64,000 nt of DNA from Phlyctochytrium arcticum (Eukaryota; Chytridiomycota; Chytridiomycetes; Chytridiales; Chytridiaceae). Both the position numbers and the translations under genes were made by a program. Each line of letters opens with the position of its first letter. Position 1 is the stretch's first letter. The notes under the pieces are model-generated. The model worked only from the letters and a program-made list of their open reading frames with translations. It made no database searches and was not told the DNA's origin. The stretch spans positions 1,612,001 through 1,676,000 of the forward strand of contig JAHLKI010000001.1 of assembly GCA_025602905.1 (NCBI GenBank), given 5' to 3'. Positions 30,167-41,166 of the stretch are shown piece after piece.

Positions 30167-32459
30167 TCACCGGTGCCCATAAGGGGGCATGTAATAGTTA
30201 TAGTTGTTCGGAATATACCACTCGGGCGGAGGATACATCATTCCTGGCTCCGCCCATCGAGGATCAAAATGTGGGGGCGGTGGACCAAAATCGCCGTGAG
30301 GCAGTTGATATATATCTTGTTCTACAGGAAGTCCGAACCGTGCTGCTCGCAACCGACGCTGTTCCAACTCCGCCGCATGCCTCTGTCGTCGGGGATTAGT
30401 ACTCGAAGACGCATGTGTGATCGGTGCATTTTTTAAGTACCTCCGTATCATCCATTGGCCGTTTGACACCTGCTTTCGCTATCCGCGTAATGACTGGTTT
30501 CGCAGACTTTGTGGCCTCACCAGGAGCTTCCGCCTGTGAGCTAGCGCTACTGGAGGGTCGGGATGCATTCACTTCTGGATGGGTAGTAGCCGTGTCCGTA
30601 GCTTGCGGTTTGATAATTTTGTACGGCTTTTCTGCATTGCGTGGTCTGCTGATAGCAAAAGGCTTGGGAACCGCTGGTATTGTTGTTTGTTGGGGGGGTT
30701 TTGGAGTTGCTGCACTTATCACATTGGGGGAGCTAGTGGCGGGTTGAGTCGGTATAGAGGTACTGGTCGCGGGAGTTGGTGTTTTGGCAGTGGTTATAGA
30801 TGGGAATTGGGAAGTGGGGGGTGCGGGGGATGAGGAATCAGAAGATCTTTTAGCAGCAAACTCGCGGATGTGAGTCTCCACTTTGCCACGTAGTTCTTTG
30901 TTTACAACTAAGTTATCTGGGGACTGATCTTGGTCACAGTTTGGACACTTCAAAAACCGATCATGGTCTTCGTTATCCAGCAGTTGTGTCCGTATACCTG
31001 AGCACTATTTAGGATCGGGAATGATGGAATTTTGTACATTTCCTTACATTCATCGCAATACGCCATGCCGCAACAGGGCACACCAACGGCATCTCGCAAA
31101 AGTTTTTGACAAAGGGGACAAGCCAATTCTGGGGGTACAGGAGCCATTTCATGTATGTCCCCAACCCCTAAATAGTTTCGATTCTTTGCCGCAACATCTG
31201 CCCAAGCTTGCCTGTGAATGACTATGTGAGACTCTTTTCAAAATCGGTCGTTGTGGCATATGCCTTACTCATTTGGTTGGGCAATAACAAGCTCCCCGTT
31301 CTGCGTGATCATAACTCCGCCGCCTGCGGCCTGTTTGTCGTCCACCACCTTCAAAAAAATCTTTGGAATACCCGTAGTACGTTTCAATTTAGGTCGGTCA
31401 AATTCTTTGTCGCCTATTGTAGGACATTGATTGATGAAATGACCTTGAAATGACATTGTTGAGCACGATCTCATCTTGAGCAATATTCTGAAAAAATACC
31501 TTTCTGGCCACATCGGTAGCAGATATAACCGGGCGGTGGAGGCCGTTGGGGCATGTCGCGCATCCAGGAGGGCTGTTCACCGCCCGTACCGCCAGACGCG
31601 GCTGACGCTCTATCACCGCCAGCATGAGGATGACCGCCGCGCCAGCCACCTCTAGATGCTCCATGGAACGCTCGATGAATCGGTTTTTGTCTATGAAAAC
31701 GGTTAATCTCAAGTTGTTGAACAATCAGCAATTGCCTTACTGTGCCATTTTGTCTTGCGTTACTGCCCATTGCTCAGTTTGCAGTTTGAACATGCTCGCT
31801 ATACGCTCTTCCTCGGTCTCCCCCGTAAGATCGGAAGAAGCAGCATCCTCGGAAGAGCTGTTCCGCTGACTGTAAAGTGCATATGAGATGGTGATGAGCA
31901 AAGTTAAAACATGTAAAAACGTACGGAGCCACTTTGTTATTCAAGGTATGATGCTTGGGAAGAGTACTTGGTAGTGGTGCTGCTCGAGCACGGGAGCCTC
32001 CAAGCATTGCCGAAGTTGGCATGGTCATTGTCAAATAACGCTGTGCTGTTCCCTTCCCCGGTTTGGACGCTGGCTGCCGGGATACCAAAACGGAAGTATT
32101 TCGAGGGACCATATACATATCATCTTTGTACTCTGCGAATAATAAGAATGTATAAGTGTGTATTCGGCTTGGAATGACGGGTAAAGGAGGAGCAGTAGGC
32201 AATTACAGGACGGAAGGTCATCCAAGTGGGCAACTTCTCCTCCGCGAGACAATTCACAGTAGTCGAAGCGGGGACATGGCAAACACTCACCTTCGTTGGT
32301 TTGCGCATTGAAAATTCCCAAATCGAAATCAGTCCCCTTCCCTAGTTTCTTTCCCAGCATAATCTCCCTCTTCAAATCAAAGACAGAGATATTTGTCCCA
32401 TCGAATGTGCACGTATCATAGTCCTTCGCCGATTTGAACTTGTAAAAAACAACCGACAT
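30167..32459 (-). CDS. MPE1: Mpe1/RBBP6-type cleavage-and-polyadenylation factor subunit (DWNN, zinc knuckle, RING)
   Basis: Eight exons (32459-32291, 32132-31925, 31869-31741, 31690-31500, 31443-31269, 31211-31048, 30997-30441, 30382-30167) give 602 aa. The DWNN ubiquitin-like domain starts the protein (MSVVFYKFKSAKDYDT... AQTNEEYKDDMYMVPRNTSV), followed by a zinc knuckle (CYRCGQKGHFINQC) across an intron. A C4C4 RING/U-box comes next (CPLCQKLLRDAVGVPCCGMA, YCDEC, then CPNC). A Pro/Ser/Thr linker and a Tyr/Pro-rich C-terminus (MMYPPPEWYIPNNYNYYMPP) end it. Known role: Mpe1 belongs to the nuclear mRNA 3'-end processing complex and senses the poly(A) signal; RBBP6 also has E3 ligase activity. 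The last intron has a textbook TACTAAT branch point. Confidence 0.95.
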
Positions 32460-32894
32460 GGTAACTGCTTGAGCGGGCTAGCGCCGGTCTGACTTTGCTA
32501 TTGAATATGTATATACAGATGAGTGGAACAGGATGACCTTTCAAGCAACTATAACACTACAGATTTCTGATTTCAACAGTTTTGGAACGTCAAGTCGATT
32601 TCATTTCGATTTCTTGGAAATGGGGCGTTGTCACAAAGACACGTGATAAAAGGTGACTGCGCAATCTGCGCAACGCTGCAACTGACATGTCACCTCCCGG
32701 GGAACAGTTTCAGGAACGAGTACTCAGAGTTGTCGCAATAAGTCATCTATTGATAAACGTCTGCCACGAAGCAAGTGCTCTCTATATTGAAACCCATCGG
32801 CGGAGCTCATTTATTCTACCGCTTTCAGCTGCTTCCCTCGATGGATACAATGTCATTATGTTCCGTGGTAATCGGAAACTCTCCGTGCTTAATT
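32460..32894. other. Spacer between the OB-fold gene's 3' end and the Mpe1 start
   Basis: 435 bp, Mpe1 promoter side. An overlapping forward frame (32687-32989) has no family resemblance and is not called. Confidence 0.4.
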
Positions 32895-35353
32895 TCATAT
32901 TTGTCGTACAATGTTCAGTTCCGGCTGTCCTCCGATTTGTTGGGGGGCAGAAATTTCGAGAAGAAGTCGCACGTTCTCCCGAGATGTAAGGTCGCGTATG
33001 CTTTGCCAAAGTCCGTCAATCAATGCGGCGGATTTCTCAAGATCTGACCTCGCTGACCACAAAGTGGACGGCTTACAGTCATAATGTAATACGCTCAGAA
33101 GAGATCCCGGGTGTATGTAAGCTTGGTACGTGACGGAACTCTGCTGGTCATTCAAGTCGCATAGAAGGGCCATCGCAAGAGGGTACGTCCACGTAAGTTT
33201 CTGCTCGCTTATAAGGCATTTCCGACATCGATAGATCGATGTGAGTGGGTTTGGATCTACGATGCATTTGCATGTCTCACAGTAGCAACATACAAGGTCG
33301 GAAACCTTGAACGCGTCTCGTGGTCTTGTCGAAATGCTTGTTGCAGCCATATCTACAAAAGCAGGTAAGTCCGGAAAGTGAAGTTGACGAAGCCTGCAAT
33401 CAACAATGAAAAAGCCTATTTGGAATGTTTTAGGGATGTTGTGAGCCAGGTGGGATTGTCGTCTTACCGATGAATGGAAGACTCGTTGCTTTTCTCAAAT
33501 TAGCAATGAATGGGTGACCCACTTCTGCCGGCTCCGGGGGGGCTATCATCTTAACATCATTGGCTTGAAACGATGGGATAGCGCTCAAGTTTAGCATATG
33601 GGAAGTTTTGACAAGGCAGCTACACTATACCATGACGCGGTTGTGGAAGAGTGAGTTGCCCTATACTCATCGGATGAAGTTTTTCCACCGTAAAGTCAGA
33701 CATCGGTCCAAGCGACAGCATCGCATCATGAACCGCTTTCACGTTCACTGCTGCCACCCCTAAAGAGTCAAAGATACATCGAGCCATACGTCAGTACGTG
33801 AGAAAAAATCCCCGCAAGTTAGTTGTTGCGCGTACCACGGGATAACGGGTCTTTAGACGTTTTGAGATAGCCCATCTTTAGGTGAATTTGATTGCCGGCC
33901 CATGACAGAAATTCTTGTACTCGAAACTTCGAACAATAATCGGAGACTATTCGCAAATCTATTTACCATGAGTTAGTACACTCGCAAACTGGCAATGAAG
34001 AAACAGCTGACCATCTTCAATTGGTGAGTCCTTTGTAAGGTGATGAACCATATGCAGGGTGGTAAATGAAGTGGAGGTGCCAGTGATCTGCCCCTTGTAA
34101 GACTTGATTTTGACGCCTGCGTGTGGCTGATTAGAGAATGCGTTGGACCGCACCCATTCAATTCTACCTCTGAGAAGTATAACTTCCCCCACACTCAGAG
34201 ACTCCACCCATTTGGCCTTCTCTCGCCAAAGGGAAATCATGAAGTAGGAAGTACTCTCATCAGCCACCATCATCGTGGCCATTAGGATTGATTCCGCAGC
34301 ATATTTGTTCTTTTGCAACACCATTCGTTCTACCGGATTAAGTGCACTGATGACACAGAGAATATCGCACGTTTCTCCAGGGTTGCATGAAGATAAATAT
34401 TTCGTTGCTTCGTCGCCAAGCTTTGCACCAGCCACGGATAGACGGGGTTGGGGGCAAACTTTGGACGGCTCCTGCAGAGGTGATGCTGGACGAATCCTTT
34501 GAATTCCACCCAAGATTGAAATTGGGCCCTGATTGATACGAAGAGGTAAATGTAGCGACTTTCTATTTGCCGATTGAGCAATCACTGGCGAATGAACCAG
34601 TTGGGTCGCATCAGGGGAAAGCTCTGCTGACATTTCTGGAACATTGTCAGGACCAAGCGTGGATACAGGGGAAGGCACAGGACTTGCTCCTGGTAACGGC
34701 TTCGGTTGAAGACAGTTAATCTCAATGGAGTGGTCCGTCCTCAAGGACGAAATATTCGATGACTGCATGGACGGGCCATCATTTAGTGATTCCCACACTG
34801 TTACGACACGCACTGACTGTTGATACAGAAAGAGTGCTTCTTGAACAACCTCGTCATCTTCTGGCTCTTCAGGTATGTTCTGAAGGTGGGGATCATGAAC
34901 ATGTTCTATGGGATCGGCGGATCCGGCCCCAACATCCGGAGCAAATAGTAACACCTGGGAGAGTTCTTCGTCCCAGAACCGTCTGTCCCGATGTTCGGCC
35001 TGCTGGTATGCAATAACTCCAATGGGCGAAATCACTATCTCCTTAGGTCCCCGGCACTCTGCCAGTGCAGCTACGTTGTGCAATTCATCCCGAACACTGA
35101 ACTCCTGCTTTGGCCTACCCCTGGGGTGCGAACCACTTTCGCCTTCAAACAGAGATCTGTAGAACTCAAGATTTGATACGTCCAAGATATTTGCTGATTG
35201 AGGGTAAACAGCGGCAGTATGGGTTTTATTCAACATGGTTGATATTGAAATCAGCAAAATATTCTCACTAGAGATCCTTCGGCAGGTCTCAGGGGTGTCA
35301 GGTGGGATGGTGGGAAAAGGGAAGACCTTCAACCGTCTCGCGGATGAAACCAT
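32895..35353 (-). CDS. OB-fold, RPA70-type zinc-ribbon protein resembling shieldin subunit SHLD2
   Basis: Five exons (35353-34012, 33958-33836, 33759-33631, 33563-33468, 33415-32895) give 736 aa in one frame; the first intron has a TACTAAC branch point. The N-terminal 290 residues look disordered. An OB-like fold follows: ETCDILCVISALNP, ESILMATMMVADES, ISLWREKAKWVESL, VGEVILLRGRIEWV. A second folded region begins DLRIVSDYCSKFRVQEFLSW. The C-terminal part has a zinc ribbon, CETCKCIVDPNPLTSIYRC-x2-C (C-x2-C-x14-C-x2-C), embedded in an OB-like fold as in RPA70. SHLD2 has the same plan: disordered N-terminus, several OB folds, and a zinc ribbon in the last. Inferred: single-stranded DNA binding in telomere or break repair. 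A divergent RPA1 or MEIOB relative is the main alternative. Confidence 0.65.
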
Positions 35354-35555
35354 GGGGTTTCATTGATGGGAACCGATGAGCATAAGTATGTTACGAGTAC
35401 TCTTCTGCCTTGCTGAGGATCCAGCGTGCAAGTTTGTGAGAAATTGCTTTGAGATTTTACTCCTGTTGGGAGCTGTTTACGTGATTTGATAATCCTTTCA
35501 GCCAAATTTGTTGCAACTTCGTTCTCACAAATTCTACTTCCGCAACCAACGTATC
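35354..35555. promoter_or_regulatory. 202-bp bidirectional promoter
   Basis: The only sequence between the divergent starts of the OB-fold/zinc-ribbon gene (35353, minus) and the DUF1764 gene (35556, plus). Co-expression is plausible but unproven. Confidence 0.5.
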
Positions 35556-36333
35556 ATGAAATCCTGCTTGAAGAAGGCTGCGACGCAGCCAGCGAAAACA
35601 ACAGCAAATGGACCGGGGCAAGTGAAGGATAAGCGGAAAGCTTCTGACGACATCGATGAGATATTTGGCAAGAAGAAGAAACTTGGGTCTGAGATAGACG
35701 ACATATTTTCTGGGAAGAAATCTGAGGGTCTGCAGCAAACGGAGCTAGCATTACCAAAAGAAAACAAGAAAAAGGCAAAAAAGAAGGCAAAGGCTGGTCA
35801 AAAGGAAGACGAGGGGAAGCTTGAAAAATCATCGAAGCCTTCGCCAAAGTCGGAAAACCCTCTGTCGCAAGGAGCGTCATCATCCGACGATGAAGCTGAT
35901 GATGCCGACGAGGCTGATGACCACGACGAAGAGGTTTTCGAGAATCTGACGGATGAAAACGAAATCAAACTACTAGTCAAAAATGCGCGAGCAGAACGTC
36001 CCAAAGTGCAAGTGGAAACTGTTGAGCTTGTTGATCCAACAAAAAAACGCCCATTCTTTGTACCAGTGGATAACGACGGATTTGGAGACTCTCGCGGAAT
36101 GGTAGCCAAACGTGCGTGTGAAAGAGTTGGGGGTGTTTTTGCGGCTTCATTTCTAAATCACAACTTTGCACTTAGGACGAACTGATGATGGCTATAAACT
36201 CTTCACAACGGAGGAGCTGGGGATTGGAAAGGGTGCAGGTGGGTCTGCATGCGTTCCTCGTACTCAACTGAGCAGCTAACTTGCATAACAAGACACCCCA
36301 CAATGTCCTTTTCAATGCTGGTGTTGCTACTAG
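35556..36333 (+). CDS. DUF1764-family small nuclear-looking protein
   Basis: Three exons (35556-36111, 36176-36238, 36293-36333) give 219 aa. The start is the first ATG in frame. The protein opens with DDIDEIFGKKKK and EIDDIFSGKK repeats, then long Lys-rich and Asp/Glu-rich runs. It ends with the family's conserved block GFGDSRG, RTDDGYKLFTTEELGIGKGA, DTPQCPFQCWCCY-stop, assembled across two introns. DUF1764 proteins are small, conserved across eukaryotes and of unknown function. The charged composition suggests a nucleolar or chromatin location. Recognition of the family is firm. Confidence 0.9.
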
Positions 36334-36530
36334 ACTACTATGTAGTTTGGTAGAGTAGATAGGACAGGGAAATGCTGGCTCTTGCGAAACTTGCGTTTCT
36401 CCTTGTCTTTGTATATAGGTGAATAGACTTAGAATTATCAGATAATGCACTTGAGAAAAAAATTGGGCAGAAATTTATATAAATGATGAAGTAGTTGCAG
36501 AGAGCACTTCGGTAAAATGGTGAGGATAAG

Positions 36531-37056
36531 CTAAGTCAACCAAGATTCTTCTACGGTCTCCCGCACACGTTTGTTGTACTCTTTCCGGTCTTCTTGGAAT
36601 AGACGTGCTGCCTCAGCATTGGCGGGTGAATTTGGATTTGGGTCGTGAAGAAGAGATTGGATTGAGGTAAGAATTGCAGCAACATCATATGTTGGTGACC
36701 TAGAAAGAATCAAGACGCTTTAGTGTTCTGCAAATACGAATCGGTAACATCGATGGTGGACTGACGTACCATCGGTTCTGGAGGATATCCAAACACAAGT
36801 CTCCGTTTGCATATACATTCGGGTGGAACATTTTGCTAACAAACTTGACGTGTGGAGGTTTCGTGGGATAGCTTTCGTCAAAGGTGAGCGCCAGCTTGAA
36901 AGTGCCGTCTTCGAAGGGCGTTTCTTCTGGGCCAAAAATTACAGCGTTCCAAAGCAAGACGTTGTCCGGACATGGCGCGCCAGAAACCCCTTCTGGTGGA
37001 TCAGTTTGAAGCCGTTTGAAATCACGCATCAACCGACGCTTTGCAGGGGTGGACAT
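36531..37056 (-). CDS. RAD6: Ubiquitin-conjugating enzyme E2, Rad6/Ubc2
   Basis: Two exons (37056-36770, 36699-36531) encode 151 aa, nearly identical in wording to yeast Rad6 and human UBE2A/B. Seen: [36 protein letters not shown] with the active-site Cys, and [20 protein letters not shown]. The acidic C-terminal tail of S. cerevisiae Rad6 is absent (ends EESWLT), as in most other eukaryotes. Known roles: with Rad18, PCNA ubiquitination in damage tolerance; with Bre1, histone H2B ubiquitination; with Ubr1, the N-degron pathway. The downstream spacer to the DUF1764 gene is short (about 200 bp, convergent). Confidence 0.97.
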
Positions 37057-37667
37057 GTTGGCGAGAAAAACGACGTCTTTGTATTAGCAATGAAGTGCCT
37101 CGAGAGGAGAATATGACCGGAAGGATGACGGATTCGGAACAAGCGGGAAGGACTGAACACTCGATACTGGTAGCGCAAAACGATGCAAGTCCCCTATATT
37201 GTGCTCTTGGGAAGGATATGTATCGCGTAAAACTGCTCACAAGGACTTGAAATTCTGGAATTCTCACAATCCGACAGGTGGTTTGCGTGCAAAGTGCTGG
37301 AAGTGCTGAATTGGCATGCAGTGTGGCTTAGCCATGTTATCGTCACATTGTGGAATTTTGTGGGGGACACCTCTCCGGACAGCTCTCTCAACCAACTAAC
37401 TTCACATGCTCTAAGTGGATTACCTTTTTCTAAATGAACTTTCCAGGTATCATGGAAGGTGTCTCCGCAGTTCAGAGGACACTTAACGCGTCTAGAATGC
37501 TCATAACGCTTCCAGACATTCATCGCAAATCCGATAGCGAGCAAGGCTGCATACAGTCGTCCCACCTCCGTGAGGGTCCCGGTCCTTCATCGGGCGCCAA
37601 TTGTCCAGGAAATATAATTTACATGGTTGACGGAGGGCCCTTTACGCATTACAAGGCAGTTGACCTC
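37057..37667. other. Spacer with eroded-looking reading frames
   Basis: About 610 bp upstream of Rad6. A short minus-strand frame near 37500-37600 has a cysteine pattern (VCSLARYRICDECLEAL) recalling half a RING finger but is soon interrupted. No gene is called. Confidence 0.35.
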
Positions 37668-38207
37668 CTACGATGGAGCGCACCCAGGGAAATCTGAGGC
37701 GTAGTGGGCAAATGAGCGATATTCCATGCGAACGTCGTCAGCCTTGCCGGGCTGTTTGACTGAATGCCATAAGCGGTGGAAGCTATGGTCGAAGAAGATG
37801 TCAACATGAACCTGCATTGTTGCGCCGAAAGTTCGGAACACTTACCCAGACAGTCCGGGATCCGCTATTCTTATTCAGTTCTGCAAGCGACTTCAAATTC
37901 ATTCCATAATCTATTATTATGTAGTCTAGATCATTGACAAGATATGGATGAACATCATCCTTGAACATTTGAAACCCACATCGTGCCTCTAGCTGGTACT
38001 TGCATGTCGATAGACAAGAATCAGAAAGGAAGCTGCCAACGTCGTTGTGCCTTTCCCAGGAAAATAAAATCTATTAATCGGCTACTGCCCGAACCACTTG
38101 TCCTTATGCACAGCTAACTGCTGATAGTCTGGCGGTCGTGAAACCCAGTTCAAGATCACACACCGTGGGAACTTTTGGCCTTTGGTTGAGATCCGCACTT
38201 GACTCAT
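37668..38207 (-). CDS. Unrecognised three-exon gene
   Basis: Not recognised. Spliced reading gives 156 aa: exons 38207-38086, 38050-37846 and 37811-37668. All three junctions keep one frame; the donors are GTAGCC (weak) and GTAAGT, the acceptors AAAG and GCAG. The text looks protein-like: MSQVRISTKGQKFPRC, HNDVGSFLSDSC, YQLEARCGFQMF, YLVNDLDYIIIDYGMNLK, VWVHVDIFFDHSFHRLW. Five Cys, many aromatics, no signal peptide or membrane segment. An alternative last intron (GTGCGC...GTAAAG) would replace the ending by PSVNHVNYISWTIGAR. Evidence for a real gene is frame continuity across three exons; function unknown. Confidence 0.5.
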
Positions 38208-39009
38208 GTGTGGCGCGGTGATTTGTCAGCAGTTCGGGGTTTACGAGTTGAGCTAAAACGCAAAACTGAGACTGGGAGAACTTGATGCAGGCCAGCAATG
38301 AGTAGCGTGGACTCTTAAAATATAAATTCCAGAAATGGGACACCCTATAAGCACAAGATGAAAGCCCAAGCGCGTATTGACGCGCCATGGGCATATCCAA
38401 TTTGAAATTGGGCATCAGGGGCACCTTCTAAGAGATGTCAGGCCAGAATATTATGAACGCATTGGTAGGTGGGTCGTCCTGTTGATGCTCACTCCCGAAG
38501 GCAATGTGGATGCTCACTCCCGAAGGCAAGAGTCGCAAGACGTGAACTTTCGCGCAACACGACAAGACGCGCAACTGCCCCGATAAACTTGCCGGGTACA
38601 CATCTCTCAAAGGACATATAGTTACAGTTCACAAACCTCGGTAGACAGCATGTGTTGATGCACTTTTACCAGTCTTCGTTGCCCAAAAGAAGCTTTAACT
38701 TGCGCATAATTGGGGGGCGGCAGGAACCGCTATATCAAAAGTGGCCCAAGCCACGCGCCTGAGTATAGCTTTCGGTGAACTTTGAATGTGCACCCTCAAA
38801 ATTTTGAGGACCCCCAATCTTGAACGGAATTTCTCCGGATAATACTTGCCAACCTGGTGCAGCTGCTACGTACGATATCAAAGTGATAGATTGTGTCACC
38901 TTTTGGTACCCGGAACGACGAAAGATCCCCCATTGAAGGCTGATATAAGAACCAAGTATTGAATTCCCTTTACGCTTGTATTGCACTTCCCGTACCCCTT
39001 CTACAAAGA
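38208..39009. other. Spacer upstream of the Sds3-like gene
   Basis: 802 bp. It contains a 21-bp direct repeat, GATGCTCACTCCCGAAGGCAA, at 38484-38504 and 38509-38529, with no gene seen. It is the promoter of the Sds3-like gene on the right and perhaps of the unrecognised gene on the left. Confidence 0.4.
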
Positions 39010-40917
39010 ATGTCGACGGAAACCGCCCCTGCCGGCATGCATTTAGGGGCGGGGGCTCGGCGGTCTACGCGAAGTTCTGATGTATCGGCAAACCGGAAGC
39101 GAAAAGTGCAAGACGACACCGACCTGATACGTACTCCGGTCGAATCGAAGCGAAGGACAGTGAAGGCCTATGTCAATAAGAATGGCTCCAGAGAATCAAA
39201 TAGTTCTGGCGAGCATGATGGTGCGAGAAAGTCACCGCCCTCTCCGAATAGACGCAAACCCCGCACCCCACCCAAAGAAATGCGATCAAGTGATCCACTC
39301 TCGGATATGATCCCCCCCAATATGTCACCTATAGACGACCTCTCCATACAATCCCCTGCTAAAGAAGCTCCCAACGGTGTAAATTCATCATTACCAGAAG
39401 CACCATCAACGATGGCCAATTTGGGTGAATCCCAAACTCTGGCGGCAGAAAATAACACGGCTGAAACTATCCAACGCGAGGCTTCGCCAGTCCCGATGAC
39501 TGAAGCAATTGCCGAGCAAAACACACCCAATCACACGATAGAAGCGGAAATCTCTCCGTCCAAGAGCAAGATTGCAGTCGTAGCTCCCAAAGCAAGCCCT
39601 AAAGGTACTGGTATGTTGGTGGCCTCCTTCAACCATCAAGCTAACTTTGTCCCACACAGGACGCGCAAAGCGAAAGGCACCCGCCCACTCCTCATCTGAG
39701 TCAAATGCGCGTCGTCGAACGCGAACTTCCACAGTGCCAGCCGGCGCTCCTTCGCCGAGCGAGACGCGTTCAGCCCGTCAATTGCCCTTTGCAAATGGGG
39801 GATCAGTGATCAACTTACGGTCACTTCCCACCAAACCAGCCTCAACAAATTTAACCTCTGGTGCTACTGACGAAGTAGTCGGTGATGGGCCCCCCATGAA
39901 CGATGGTAATTTCTGCACCTCTATCCAAAAAGCCCGCAACTTACAGACTTGTTCATATAGTCATGTTGTTCGATGACGAAATCCGTCCTACCGATGATCA
40001 AGATACAATTCAACAAAAGCGCTTGGTTCGAGCAGCAAAGGAAGAAATGCTAAAGATTGGAGAAGATTTCTCGAAACTCTATAAGCGACGCGTACAACTT
40101 GAGCTTGACGCCATTGCTTTGGAGGAAAAACAATTGAAAGCTGGTACGAGAATTACTTCGAACGGTTTTTTTCTCGCGGTCATCCTAATGTGTTACGCGT
40201 CCTACAGGCACCCACCCCTGTTTCGAAGAATTGGAAGCAAAGTATAGTGCATTGGACAATATCAATCTCGCTCGAAAACGTCTTTCGCGTGAGCATGCTC
40301 AAATTGTGTGTGACGCGTCGATAAAGCAAGCGAATGACACCTTTATTGTATGATCATTCCATTTCCGGCAACCTTTGAAGTAATTTTGGAGTTTGACCAC
40401 AATCTTTTCATATTAGGATCGACGCGGTGATGTCCGCCGGAAAATGATTAATGCGGTCAACAAGAAAAAATGGCAGTTGATCGCGGAAAAACGGAAAAGT
40501 GACGAGGAAGAGCTTTTGTTGCATGGTGAGATCCCTTTAGTCATCTCACGAGTTCAAAATGGGATGTTGATGTGCTCCATGCTTAGATCCAGCGCCTGTA
40601 GAAACCCATGCTCTGAAACGCCAGCTGGAGCTGGATCAATTACGTCGGTCAGCAACTGGAATACCCCAATACGCAGCAAAGCATCCTGAATATATCAAGG
40701 AGAAATTGACGGCGAATCGACGTCGCGGTGGCCGCATTGTAAGTACCTATGGCTGTGTTGTCTCATATGGAGTGCAATGTCTGACTTCTCGTACCCAAAG
40801 ATCGTACCTCCACGGCTGTGTGAGGGCCTGCGGAAATCCGAAATAGATATGGATCTGAATCTGATCCGTGCGTACAAACAAGCCGGCAGCGCATCAACCA
40901 TCGCTGAACAGGATTGA
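39010..40917 (+). CDS. Sds3-like subunit of a Sin3 histone deacetylase complex
   Basis: Seven exons (39010-39610, 39660-39905, 39961-40143, 40208-40347, 40417-40525, 40587-40738, 40801-40917) give 515 aa. The first 290 residues are disordered, rich in Ser, Pro and basic patches (nuclear-signal-like ANRKRK, AKRKAPAHSS, NARRRTR). The rest is a long coiled coil: SKLYKRRVQLELDAIALEEK, then GTHPCFEELEAKYSALD and RKRLSREHAQIVCDA. The G-T-H-P-x-F motif followed by charged helices is typical of the Sds3/BRMS1/Dep1 family, scaffolds of the large Sin3-Rpd3 deacetylase complex. The C-terminal part (IVPPRLCEGLRKSEIDMDL) may be a complex-binding element. Assignment to the Sds3-like superfamily is good; the exact orthologue is not certain. 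Confidence 0.78.
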
Positions 40918-41166
40918 GGCGCTATATTTATACCAAATCTGCTTACAACCCAATTCTACCGCACCAAGTTTTCCTGATACCCGCGATTTTTACATGATCG
41001 TTCACTGTACATACTTTCACCATTTTTGTTTTCGGTAGTTATCCTTATCATGAGCTTGTCAATATTTTATGCGATCAAAACAAGCTAGCTGCAGATGCGC
41101 ATAGACTCTAGAATAATGTAGTAGTGCCTCAGGGTGCGGCTCAAAATATCAATATTCCGTCAAGAA

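Noticed and set aside
32687..32989. Plus-strand frame of about 100 codons
   Set aside because: It overlaps the zinc-ribbon exon of the minus-strand OB-fold gene, has no motif and no splice context.
37500..37600. Half RING-like cysteine pattern (VCSLARYRICDECLEAL) on the minus strand
   Set aside because: The frame stops immediately afterwards and no splice solution restored a full RING; it may be chance or a remnant.
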